From positions 1 to 6,127 of the forward strand of contig CASBQJ010000391.1 in the NCBI GenBank assembly GCA_949127705.1: 6,127 nt of DNA. Reading direction: 5' to 3'. Position 1 is the stretch's first letter. Each line of letters starts with the position of its first letter. The notes below the pieces were generated by a model. It saw only the letters and a list, made by a program, of their open reading frames with translations. It ran no database searches and had not been told where the DNA came from. Position numbers and translations under genes: made by a program. The DNA is from Synechococcales cyanobacterium PMM_0085. Its GTDB lineage: Bacteria; Cyanobacteriota; Cyanobacteriia; Elainellales; Elainellaceae. Positions 1 to 5,812 of the stretch are shown here, piece after piece.

Positions 1-998
1 GGCGATCGCCCATCTAAAACTGCACTTAATAGCTGGCTAATAAAATTAGCGTGCAGCTCTACGCCTGCCATAGGTCGCAGGCTGCCATCGGCATGCTGAC
101 TATAAGATGTGTAGAAAAAATCCTTGAGGCTTTCAGCGGTAGACCCAATCAGGACAATGCGATCGCGGAATTGCTCTGGTGATACCTGCCCAGTTAATAC
201 CGCCTTCAACGGCACCGTAGGGAATTGAGCCGCACGGGGATTGGCCAAAATCTGATAGCCGCCCACATCAATATCAGCATAGCCACCATTATGCTTTTGT
301 AACGGTGGAAACACCGTCCGTCCAAGCCTCAAATGGCTTGGGTTGTGTGGCAGTTCTGAGGGAGGCCGTGGGTCTCCCTGGAGATATAGCATGGCTAGCT
401 GTAGGGCAAAGCTGCGTCGCCGCTGGCCGTCAATTGTCCACAATAACAAAGCTCGACGAACCAGGCTGTCACTATCGACGATGACATTGTTGAACCCAAT
501 CTGCTGGCGCGGATTCAGTTTGTCTGGCGGCTGAATTCCTGGGCTGGTGGCATCCCGAATTTTCTCAATGCCAATCAGATTACGTGTGGTTTCAAATACG
601 GTTTGGAGTTCCGTTTGCCCCTTACCAACTGCAATGGGACGGTAAATATCTAAGCCAATGGCTCGGGGGTGCGCCGCGTTGATCTGCTTCAGCGCCGTCG
701 CGAGGGTTTGGTCGGCAATGGGCCAGCTACTCAGATAGTCGATGTCTTGATCATCAATGCTGACAATCACAATCCGCTTGTCTACAGATTCGACAGGCCG
801 TAACCGAAACATCCAGTCTAGGGCAGATAGTTCTGATGATTGCAGCGTTCCTAACCATTGCAGGCCGCCCACGCCAACTGCGATGGCGATCGCCGTTAAC
901 CAAACTCGCCGCTCTAACCATACGGATGCTTTGGGCGGGGCTTTCTGAGTGAGAGGATGTTTGGGCTGATTTTTGTTCTGCTTTAGCAGCATTGGCAT
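1..998 (-). CDS. CHASE2-domain membrane sensor protein, N-terminal part (3' end outside window)
   Basis: My translation gives an open frame of 332 codons that runs off the left edge, so the output domain is not seen. A basic, proline-rich N-terminus (residues 1-30) leads into one hydrophobic helix at about 31-50 (VWLTAIAIAVGVGG). The rest matches CHASE2, an extracytoplasmic sensory domain: LDWMFRLRP at 60-68, KRIVIVSIDDQDID at 74-87, RAIGLDIYRP at 112-121, RDRIVLIGSTAESLKD at 278-293, and the typical end GVELHANFISQLLSAVLDG at 312-330. In this family CHASE2 is usually followed by about three membrane helices and a cyclase, kinase or other output module, expected beyond position 1. It follows the TPR gene by 96 bp on the same strand, so probably the same operon. 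The start is uncertain: ATG at 998 or 992 lacks a Shine-Dalgarno, and an ATG at 1062 in another frame sits behind a G-rich stretch (see findings). The CHASE2 assignment is firm; ligand and output are unknown. Confidence 0.9.
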   Translation of the reverse strand, partial: MPMLLKQNKNQPKHPLTQKAPPKASVWLERRVWLTAIAIAVGVGGLQWLGTLQSSELSALDWMFRLRPVESVDKRIVIVSIDDQDIDYLSSWPIADQTLATALKQINAAHPRAIGLDIYRPIAVGKGQTELQTVFETTRNLIGIEKIRDATSPGIQPPDKLNPRQQIGFNNVIVDSDSLVRRALLLWTIDGQRRRSFALQLAMLYLQGDPRPPSELPHNPSHLRLGRTVFPPLQKHNGGYADIDVGGYQILANPRAAQFPTVPLKAVLTGQVSPEQFRDRIVLIGSTAESLKDFFYTSYSQHADGSLRPMAGVELHANFISQLLSAVLDGRS

Positions 999-1094
999 TG
1001 CCGGGGGCGGGGGGCAAATAAACAGGATGGTGCCAGCTAGCGGATGCTTCTGGTCTACTCATTAAGATGCCCTACCCCCGCAAAAACCTAACGT

Positions 1095-3239
1095 TTAAAG
1101 CTTGGCCATAATTTCGGGCAGCAAGTGAGCCGGAATTTTAGAGAGCGCCAAATTTTGCCCCGCCATCCCAAGCTGGAGGTAAAGGGTGCGCATACTTTGC
1201 AGTACACCCTTGAAGGCAACCTGTCGCAGGTCACGCTGATGTTGCCATCCCTGCATGGCTTGAAGGTGATGGTGTAAGGAGGTTTCTAGCGAGGTAGTCT
1301 GAGCGGAAAAATGGCTTAACTTGGCCTGCCAGAGCGCCATCTGGTGATAGGCTAAGCCCAAGTTATTGTGCGTCGTATGAGGGTCGAAACTCAGGGGTAT
1401 CGATTGTTCACTCTGGGCTAATTGAGTGGCAATAAGCAGGGCTGCTTCATAGGCCCGAACCGCGTTTTGCAACTGCTCTGACTGTGCTTGAAGCTGGTCT
1501 TTATAACAGATTGCTAGATGCCAATAGGCCGTGCCCAGGTTATTTTGAGTAGCGGCAAAGGCCGGGGCACCGTTGTTGGGGGTGCGATACCGCAGGGCAA
1601 TCTGGTAAGCGGCGATCGCCTGGTTTAAGTTTGCTTCAGACTGCTCAAACTGCGCTAGATTCCAGTACGCTGTACCCAGATTATTCTGAATCATGGCGTA
1701 GTTGAGCGGATCTGGGTCAGGCATGTAATAGCGCAAGGCTTCGCTGTAAGCGGCGATCGCTTGCTTCAGGCGCGCGTGTGGCTGATCGTACTGCGCCAAA
1801 TTCCAATAGGTGGTGCCCAAGTTGTTTTGGGTCGAGGCGTAGCGCAACGGATCGTGCTGGGGGTCTCGGTAGCGCAGGGCTTCAGCATAGGCTTGCGCCG
1901 ACTGCTGCAAATGCTCGGCGGGGGTTTCATACCGTGCTAGGTCAGCATAGGCCGCTGCCAGGTTGTTTTGAATCATGGGATAGTTATCGGCCTGGGTTTC
2001 GGCGTTGAGCTTGGTCAGCGCCAGTTGATAGGTCTGAATCCCTTGCTGCAAGTAAGGGACAGCCTGCTCAGCGGTAGGCGTATGGCGAGATAGCAGCCAG
2101 CACAGGTTGCCCACATCGTTTAATAGATCGCTCCAGAGGGGAGACCCATTGGGCAGCCGGATCAACACCTGTTCATAGGTTTGCAGCGCCGCCGTCAACG
2201 TAGAAAACTTCGTATCGCCATGCTCAATGCGACCGCGATACGCATCGGCCAAAATGCGATAGGCGTCTGCCAGCACCGATGGAGTGACCTGCTGCTGATG
2301 CAGGGCGGCAATTTGATCTAACAGTTGAGCAATTTGGACATCTTCTGGTGAGAGCGTAGAGGTGCCACCCGGTAACTGGGCGGCGATCGCGTCCATTGCA
2401 ATCAAATAGCTCTGCGGATCTGGTGCAGTGGGCTGAGCCAAGGATGCGGCGGGCGGCGGCGGGACAGCAGTCGTCTGCTGAGGAGTCAAGTCCAGCCCTA
2501 CAGCAGAGACATCACGTGCCACCGATACAGACAGAGGCAGCGATTGGCTAGATGCGGCCGGCAGCAAAACAGCAAGTACTGGCGCTGTTTCAGCCAGCGT
2601 AGACGATGCTGCAACTCCACAGGCGGCCTGTTGAGGATGGGGTACTACCTCAATCTGCGTGATGGGCCGAGGGGGCAGCGGGGTTGGATCGCCAACAAAC
2701 TCAAACACTGCGGTACGGCAGCGCCAAAATTCTAAGGCCGACTGGGGCAAGACCCGAAACCAAGGCTGGGGTACCCAAAATAGTAGGGTAGAGTCTAGTA
2801 CAGGTAAACTGCGCTCAATTCCCTGCAAGTGAGTTAAAAATAAGCGCTGCACCGTAGCGGGTTGACGCGTTAATTGCTCAACGCCCAACAGCTGAAAGGC
2901 AGGTATCGGCAGCCGCCGTTTGCCACTGCGCGGTGGTGGAGACTGCGCCAACCATTGAGCGATTTGCAAAATGGGATTTGGATCGCTGAGGTCGAGCGGC
3001 ATTGTGACCAGGCGCGGATAGCCCCGAGCACCAACTTCTGAGCGCAGCCGATCAACTTGAATCGGCGAGGGGTTCGCTAAATCGGCCTGAAGCTGCTCAG
3101 CCAAGCGATCGCGCAACGGCAAATCATCGCACACTGCAATGAAAATCTGTCGCCGTAAGTTTAGGCTCAGCGCTAACTTCAGCCGTTGGTAAGTCTGTTG
3201 ATTTGACCCTAAAATTGTGCGGAAGGAAATATCTGACAC
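1095..3239 (-). CDS. Cyanobacterial TPR protein with P-loop-less NTPase-like N-terminal domain
   Basis: This is a 714-residue soluble protein with no signal peptide or membrane helix. It starts at GTG; an in-frame TAA lies only five codons upstream, so no longer start is possible, and there is no clear Shine-Dalgarno. Residues 13-182 form an alpha/beta domain with strands such as QIFIAVCDD (31-39), YPRLVTMPLDL (74-84), AFQLLGVEQL (114-123) and STLLFWVPQPW (150-160). I recall this domain from cyanobacterial TPR proteins. It resembles a STAND/AAA-type fold but has no GxxxxGK[ST] Walker A, so ATP binding is doubtful. Residues 184-275 are a low-complexity Pro/Ala/Ser/Gln linker. Residues 320-640 are TPR-like helices, including repeats starting QNNL at 424, 471, 518 and 565 with exact 47-residue spacing and a variant HNNL at 625. 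TPR arrays bind partner proteins, so a scaffold or adaptor role is likely. The partner may be the CHASE2 protein encoded just downstream. Exact function unknown. Confidence 0.9.
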   Translation of the reverse strand: MSDISFRTILGSNQQTYQRLKLALSLNLRRQIFIAVCDDLPLRDRLAEQLQADLANPSPIQVDRLRSEVGARGYPRLVTMPLDLSDPNPILQIAQWLAQSPPPRSGKRRLPIPAFQLLGVEQLTRQPATVQRLFLTHLQGIERSLPVLDSTLLFWVPQPWFRVLPQSALEFWRCRTAVFEFVGDPTPLPPRPITQIEVVPHPQQAACGVAASSTLAETAPVLAVLLPAASSQSLPLSVSVARDVSAVGLDLTPQQTTAVPPPPAASLAQPTAPDPQSYLIAMDAIAAQLPGGTSTLSPEDVQIAQLLDQIAALHQQQVTPSVLADAYRILADAYRGRIEHGDTKFSTLTAALQTYEQVLIRLPNGSPLWSDLLNDVGNLCWLLSRHTPTAEQAVPYLQQGIQTYQLALTKLNAETQADNYPMIQNNLAAAYADLARYETPAEHLQQSAQAYAEALRYRDPQHDPLRYASTQNNLGTTYWNLAQYDQPHARLKQAIAAYSEALRYYMPDPDPLNYAMIQNNLGTAYWNLAQFEQSEANLNQAIAAYQIALRYRTPNNGAPAFAATQNNLGTAYWHLAICYKDQLQAQSEQLQNAVRAYEAALLIATQLAQSEQSIPLSFDPHTTHNNLGLAYHQMALWQAKLSHFSAQTTSLETSLHHHLQAMQGWQHQRDLRQVAFKGVLQSMRTLYLQLGMAGQNLALSKIPAHLLPEIMAKL
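1530..1970 (-). repeat. 141-bp in-frame tandem repeats encoding 47-residue TPR-like units
   Basis: Within the TPR gene, units begin at 1970, 1829, 1688 and 1547 (minus strand), exactly 141 bp apart, and encode QNNL(A/G)(A/T)xYxxLA followed by an alanine-rich second helix. The fourth copy diverges and carries extra residues before the next HNNL motif. HIP1 octamers fall at equivalent places (1612-1619 and 1753-1760, coding for the AIAA segment) in two of the copies. The regular spacing and similarity point to internal duplication; similarity is visible at DNA and protein level. Confidence 0.8.
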
Positions 3240-3263
3240 AGCAAACCACGATTAGCCCAGTTA

Positions 3264-3286
3264 TAGAAATCTTCAAGTGATTTCTA
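3264..3286. promoter_or_regulatory. Perfect inverted repeat upstream of the TPR gene, candidate operator
   Basis: TAGAAATC (3264-3271) and GATTTCTA (3279-3286) are perfect inverted repeats separated by 7 bp, lying 24 bp upstream of the TPR start codon. On the minus strand the sequence TATAAC (3260-3265), a possible -10, overlaps the dyad edge, and no convincing -35 is present. The geometry suits binding of a dimeric regulator controlling the TPR-CHASE2 pair; no regulator can be named. A transcript hairpin is the alternative. Confidence 0.4.
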
Positions 3287-3327
3287 CCAGGTTCAGGATA
3301 GGTAGAGATCTAAGGAATGCGTGATTC

Positions 3328-3358
3328 AGGTTTAAGTTCCAAGTTTTGAGGTTTAAGT
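3328..3358. repeat. Direct repeat AGGTTTAAGT x2, 21 bp apart
   Basis: AGGTTTAAGT occurs at 3328-3337 and again at 3349-3358, so the copies start 21 bp apart, close to two helical turns. They lie between the psb34 terminator and the TPR gene. Such phasing is seen where two regulator molecules bind the same DNA face, but chance duplication in an AT-rich spacer is possible. Confidence 0.35.
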
Positions 3359-3383
3359 GGACGGTCTCAGTTCCTGCCAAGTT

Positions 3384-3416
3384 AAAACCGGACAATTTCT
3401 GAAGAAATCGTCCGGT
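3384..3416 (-). terminator. Intrinsic terminator of psb34
   Basis: On the minus strand CCGGAC-GATTTC, loop TTCA, GAAATT-GTCCGG forms a 12-bp stem containing one G-U pair (13 bp counting the flanking A-T pair). It is followed at once by TTTT (3384-3387 on the plus strand). It lies 42 bp past the psb34 stop and about 145 bp before the TPR start, so it should insulate the two units. The plus-strand reading has an A-C mismatch and no T-run, so it is directional. Confidence 0.8.
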
Positions 3417-3430
3417 CAAATCAACACAAG

Positions 3431-3454
3431 TTTTAGTGGACTTTCACTCTAAAA
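3431..3454 (-). other. Weak hairpin just after the psb34 stop
   Basis: TTTTA-GTG and CAC-TAAAA pair around a six-base loop with a two-base bulge, 3 bp beyond the psb34 stop codon. It is AT-rich and weak. It may protect the 3' end of the short psb34 message upstream of the stronger terminator, or may be incidental. Confidence 0.25.
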
Positions 3455-3457
3455 GAC

Positions 3458-3628
3458 CTAAGACACTGCCACCGCGATCGCGATTAGCCCGCCAATCAAT
3501 GTGAATGCCCCGACACCCAAAACAGCATACGTCACCTGCTGCTTCCTGTTGGGGGGTTCAGCCTTGTAGACCTTAGGCTCAACCGCAAAATTGTTTAAGC
3601 GCCCGCCTTCTTCGGTGGTGTATCGCAT
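3458..3628 (-). CDS. psb34: Psb34, photosystem II assembly protein (ssl1498 family light-harvesting-like)
   Basis: A 56-residue protein I translated directly. It has a polar N-terminal arm starting MRYTTEEGGRLNNFAVEPK, a basic NRKQQ segment (27-31), and a single membrane helix at about 33-54 rich in Gly, Ala and Val, ending AIAVAVS. The opening motif and size match the cyanobacterial ssl1498 family, now called Psb34. Members bind CP47-containing photosystem II assembly intermediates in the thylakoid membrane, with the N-terminal arm on the cytosolic side, and influence the docking of high-light-inducible proteins. It lacks the chlorophyll-binding ExxNxR signature of true Hlips. AAGGA at 3638-3642 lies 9 nt before the ATG, and an extended -10 lies just upstream, so it is probably transcribed alone as a short leader-poor message. 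It follows the aminotransferase by 98 bp on the same strand, without obvious functional linkage. Confidence 0.9.
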   Translation of the reverse strand: MRYTTEEGGRLNNFAVEPKVYKAEPPNRKQQVTYAVLGVGAFTLIGGLIAIAVAVS

Positions 3629-3637
3629 GTGTTAAAT

Positions 3638-3642
3638 TCCTT
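3638..3642 (-). promoter_or_regulatory. Ribosome binding site of psb34
   Basis: AAGGA on the minus strand, 9 nt upstream of the psb34 ATG. It supports that start for this very short gene. Confidence 0.65.
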
Positions 3643-3658
3643 TTCTAGATTTTTACTG

Positions 3659-3667
3659 ATTATAGCA
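3659..3667 (-). promoter_or_regulatory. Extended -10 promoter of psb34
   Basis: TGCTATAAT on the minus strand is a perfect extended -10 (TGn-TATAAT), whose first transcribed base would fall about 24 nt before the psb34 ATG. At a 17-bp spacer the -35 position reads AGGTGT, which does not resemble TTGACA, so recognition would depend on the extended -10 or an activator. No light-responsive element was recognised. Confidence 0.6.
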
Positions 3668-3726
3668 AAAGATTAAGAAAAACACCTAATGCTTAAGGAA
3701 GAGACTGCCACATGCTCATCTAGCGG

Positions 3727-4911
3727 TCAAATTGAGCGGGGAGCGGCTTGAAGAAACTCGGCAATGCGCTGGACGGCGATCGCCAATATTGTCGGGTCGT
3801 GGACTAGGGCAAAGCGGACATAGCCTTCGCCAGCTTTACCAAATCCAGCTCCGGGGGCAAGGGCAACGCCTGTCGCTTCGACTAACCGGGTGCAAAAGTC
3901 GATGGAGTCGGTGGCCCAAGGAGCGGGCAGTTTGGCCCAAAGGTAGAGAGCGGTGTCGGGGCTAGGAACGTTCCAGCCAATCTGGTGCAGGGCTTGAATC
4001 GTAGTATTTCGGCGCTGGCGAAAAATATCGATTGCAGCCTGGACGCTGGCTTGAGACCCAGAGAGCGCGGCGATCGCCCCATTCAAAATGCCGCGATATT
4101 GATTGAAATCGACGACGGCTTTAATCTGCCGCAGGGCACGAATTAGCTCGGCATTACCAATGGCGTAGCCGACGCGAAAGCCGCCCATGTTGTATGACTT
4201 GGACATGGTAAAAAATTCGATGGCCACCTGTTTGGTTGGATCGGCCTGGAGGACAGAGGGCGGCGGCTCGGCGGTAAAGACCAGATCAGCGTAGGGAAAA
4301 TCATGTACCAAGACCAAATTGTGCTGCTGGCAAAAGGCGACGGCGCTTTGGAAAAAGCTGAGAGGGGCGATCGCCGTCGTCGGGTTGTGGGGATAACTCA
4401 GCACCATCATCCGGGCTTGAGCCAGCACAGGTTCGGGAATATCGGCAAAGATTGGCAAAAATTCGTTCTCCTCCCGCAGTGGCATTGGGTAAACCTGCCC
4501 ACCCGCTAGGTAGACTCCCCCAGCATGGGACGGGTAGCCGGGATCTTGCAGCAGGGCAAAGTCACCTGGGTTCAGCACGGCTAAGGGCAAATGGGCAGTC
4601 CCTTCTTGCGACCCAATCAGCGCTAGCACTTCTGTTTCGGGGTCAACGGCGACGCCAAACTTTTGGGTATACCACTGAGCAGCAGCTTGGCGAAAGGCTT
4701 GCGTGCCGTGAAACAGTAAGTAGCCGTGGGTGCTGGGGTCAGCCAGGGAATGGGCGATCGCCTCCAACACAGGGCTAGGGGCAGGCAAGTCAGATGACCC
4801 CAGCGATAGGTCAATCACCTCTTTTCCGGCGGCTAGTGCTCTGGCTTTGGCTCGATCCATATCGGCAAACACATTGGCCTGAAGTGGTTGGAGTCGGTTG
4901 GCAAGCTGCAT
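3727..4911 (-). CDS. PLP-dependent class I/II aminotransferase (aspartate / diaminopimelate aminotransferase type)
   Basis: A complete 394-residue fold-type I aminotransferase, of normal length for the family. Motifs in order: N-terminal HGYLLFHGT (62-70); SQEG phosphate cup (101-104); YPHNPT with the PLP-contacting Asn176; HDFPYADL with Asp204 (pyridine nitrogen) and Tyr207 (PLP hydroxyl); SKSYNMGGFRVG with the Schiff-base Lys238 and phosphate-binding Arg246; and YVRFAL with Arg366, which binds the substrate carboxylate. All catalytic residues are present, so it should be active in the cytosol, transferring amino groups between an amino acid and a 2-oxo acid. Databases often label such proteins aspartate or LL-diaminopimelate aminotransferase. 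It lacks the SDGSKCD and SFSKNAGFTGTR motifs I recall from the canonical plant/cyanobacterial DapL, so the substrate is left open. The ATG start has no Shine-Dalgarno. It is transcribed divergently from the bilin lyase gene. Confidence 0.9.
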   Translation of the reverse strand: MQLANRLQPLQANVFADMDRAKARALAAGKEVIDLSLGSSDLPAPSPVLEAIAHSLADPSTHGYLLFHGTQAFRQAAAQWYTQKFGVAVDPETEVLALIGSQEGTAHLPLAVLNPGDFALLQDPGYPSHAGGVYLAGGQVYPMPLREENEFLPIFADIPEPVLAQARMMVLSYPHNPTTAIAPLSFFQSAVAFCQQHNLVLVHDFPYADLVFTAEPPPSVLQADPTKQVAIEFFTMSKSYNMGGFRVGYAIGNAELIRALRQIKAVVDFNQYRGILNGAIAALSGSQASVQAAIDIFRQRRNTTIQALHQIGWNVPSPDTALYLWAKLPAPWATDSIDFCTRLVEATGVALAPGAGFGKAGEGYVRFALVHDPTILAIAVQRIAEFLQAAPRSI

Positions 4912-4934
4912 GTTTAAAAAATATTACCCGACTG

Positions 4935-4970
4935 AGTCTAAGCAAAATAAGTCTAAGCAAAATGAGTCTA
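4935..4970. repeat. 15-bp tandem repeat in the divergent promoter region
   Basis: AGTCTAAGCAAAATA (4935-4949) is followed directly by AGTCTAAGCAAAATG (4950-4964) and a partial third copy AGTCTA (4965-4970). It begins 24 bp upstream of the aminotransferase start. It could be a repeated regulator site or replication slippage; no known motif was recognised. Confidence 0.5.
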
Positions 4971-4984
4971 TAGCGTTTCTAGTT

Positions 4985-5003
4985 TCTAGGGAATAGCCCT
5001 AGA
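4985..5003. repeat. Inverted repeat in the divergent spacer
   Basis: TCTAGGG (4985-4991) and CCCTAGA (4997-5003) are perfect inverted repeats around a 5-base loop, extendable by two weaker pairs. No T-run follows on either strand, so it is not an intrinsic terminator. It may be an operator for one of the two divergent genes. Confidence 0.4.
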
Positions 5004-5126
5004 GACTAGCTTGCCTCCTGGGGGGGATGTAGCAAATGGAATGATCTGCGCTATATTAAGAAAAATTTCAAGCAGTGGCAGCGTACTTGACAAGTGTGCT
5101 GTATTTAATGTTCGGATCTTTTGTAT

Positions 5127-5133
5127 GAGGAGA
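5127..5133 (+). promoter_or_regulatory. Shine-Dalgarno that sets the GTG start of the bilin lyase
   Basis: GAGGAGA ends 7 nt before the GTG at 5141. The nearest ATG (5125) is in a different frame, so this site fixes the GTG as the start. Confidence 0.75.
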
Positions 5134-5140
5134 CGGTTGG

Positions 5141-5680
5141 GTGACTATTCTACAACGCTTGATCTCGACCACGGATGAATCCCTAATTGCCGAATTTTTC
5201 CAAAAATCGGCTGGGCAGTGGCGCTCGGAGCGGCGCTACTACACGTTGCCGGATGGCGACACCAAAGAAATGGTGAGCTTGCTTCAGATTCGGTTTTTGG
5301 AGCAAGGCTGTGAAGAACTCGTTACCCTGGCTGGGCTGCATGAGTTGAGCGACGAAACCGTCCTCACCTGCGGCGCAGAAGTGATTTGGGACAGTGCCGA
5401 GTCTGTCTCTGGCCGCAAACAATCTCAAGGATCTACGCTGTTTGGGGCGCTAGGTAGCGTGCTATATCGCGATCGCGGTTTTGCCACAACCAAACCGGTC
5501 ACCGCCGATTTTTACTTCACCAATCCTCAAACGCTGACCCTGCGCACCGACTACAAAGGCTCCTCGTTTGAAGAAGAAATTAAGCTGGTGGGGCAACTCT
5601 ATCGCACCCGCCAAACTATTATTTCTCGCGAAGGGGAGCAGCAGATGATTGGTCAGTATTTGGAAAAGCGCCTGAGTTAG
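5141..5680 (+). CDS. cpcS: Phycobiliprotein chromophore lyase, CpcS/CpeS family
   Basis: A 179-residue soluble protein, the usual size for S-type bilin lyases, which fold as a lipocalin-like beta barrel and attach phycocyanobilin or another bilin to the conserved Cys-84-type site of phycobiliprotein subunits. Recognisable family segments are EFFQKSAGQWRSERRYYTL (18-36), SQGSTLFGALG (95-105), YRDRGFATTKPVTADFYF (109-126), EEEIKLVGQLYRTRQTII (144-161), and the C-terminal GQYLEKRL. The alternating polar/hydrophobic strands and conserved arginines suit bilin binding. The subtype (CpcS, CpcU, CpcV or CpeS) and bilin cannot be settled here; the symbol is the generic one. The GTG start is supported by GAGGAGA at 5127-5133. 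The gene stands alone, not in a phycocyanin operon, which is common for these lyases. It converges on the class V aminotransferase gene. Confidence 0.9.
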   Translation: MTILQRLISTTDESLIAEFFQKSAGQWRSERRYYTLPDGDTKEMVSLLQIRFLEQGCEELVTLAGLHELSDETVLTCGAEVIWDSAESVSGRKQSQGSTLFGALGSVLYRDRGFATTKPVTADFYFTNPQTLTLRTDYKGSSFEEEIKLVGQLYRTRQTIISREGEQQMIGQYLEKRLS

Positions 5681-5703
5681 TACCTGGCGGCACAAGTTTA
5701 GCG

Positions 5704-5757
5704 ACCGTAGGGCGGGCATCTTGCCCGCGCAGGCTGGAAGCCTGCACTACGAACGGT
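5704..5757. repeat. Double-hairpin palindromic repeat (REP/MITE-like) between convergent genes
   Basis: Two perfect hairpins abut without a gap: GCGGGCA-tct-TGCCCGC (5712-5728) and GCAGGCT-gga-AGCCTGC (5729-5745). They are bracketed by GTAG (5707-5710) and CTAC (5747-5750), so the whole can fold as a three-way junction. An alternative outer pairing is ACCGT (5704-5708) with ACGGT (5753-5757). The GC-rich palindrome resembles short dispersed repeats I recall from cyanobacterial intergenic regions; copy number cannot be tested here. It lies 26 bp past the lyase stop and may also help end both convergent transcripts. Confidence 0.65.
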
Positions 5758-5812
5758 AGGCAGATTTACGCCTCAGACTCCTAGTCCGCTGATACCCTGA
5801 CTACCAACCCAA

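Noticed and set aside
754..1062. A 102-codon minus-strand frame overlapping the start of the CHASE2 gene
   Set aside because: Most of it is out of frame with the clear CHASE2 coding sequence and reads as nonsense rich in Arg and Cys. Only its first ~20 codons could matter, as an alternative N-terminus, and this is covered in the findings.
1500..2000. Regular repeats that might suggest a CRISPR array
   Set aside because: The repeats are 141 bp, diverged, in frame and protein-coding; there are no short identical repeats with unique spacers.
3629..3726. Terminator for the aminotransferase before psb34
   Set aside because: Only an imperfect CCTTAAGCATTAGG palindrome with no stable stem was found; read-through into psb34 cannot be excluded.
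4303..4778. Plus-strand open frames of 68 and 108 codons opposite the aminotransferase
   Set aside because: They are antisense shadows of a fully motif-supported gene, with no ribosome site or recognisable protein.
5085..5109. TTGACA (5087-5092) as the -35 of the lyase promoter, inside the palindrome ACTTGACAAGT
   Set aside because: The nearest AT-rich -10-like sequence (TATTTA at 5102) leaves only a 9-bp spacer and nothing suitable is found at 16-18 bp, so no promoter is called. The 11-bp palindrome is too short to claim as an operator.
5183..5719. Minus-strand frames of 81 and 85 codons opposite the bilin lyase
   Set aside because: They are antisense to a confident gene and show no family resemblance.
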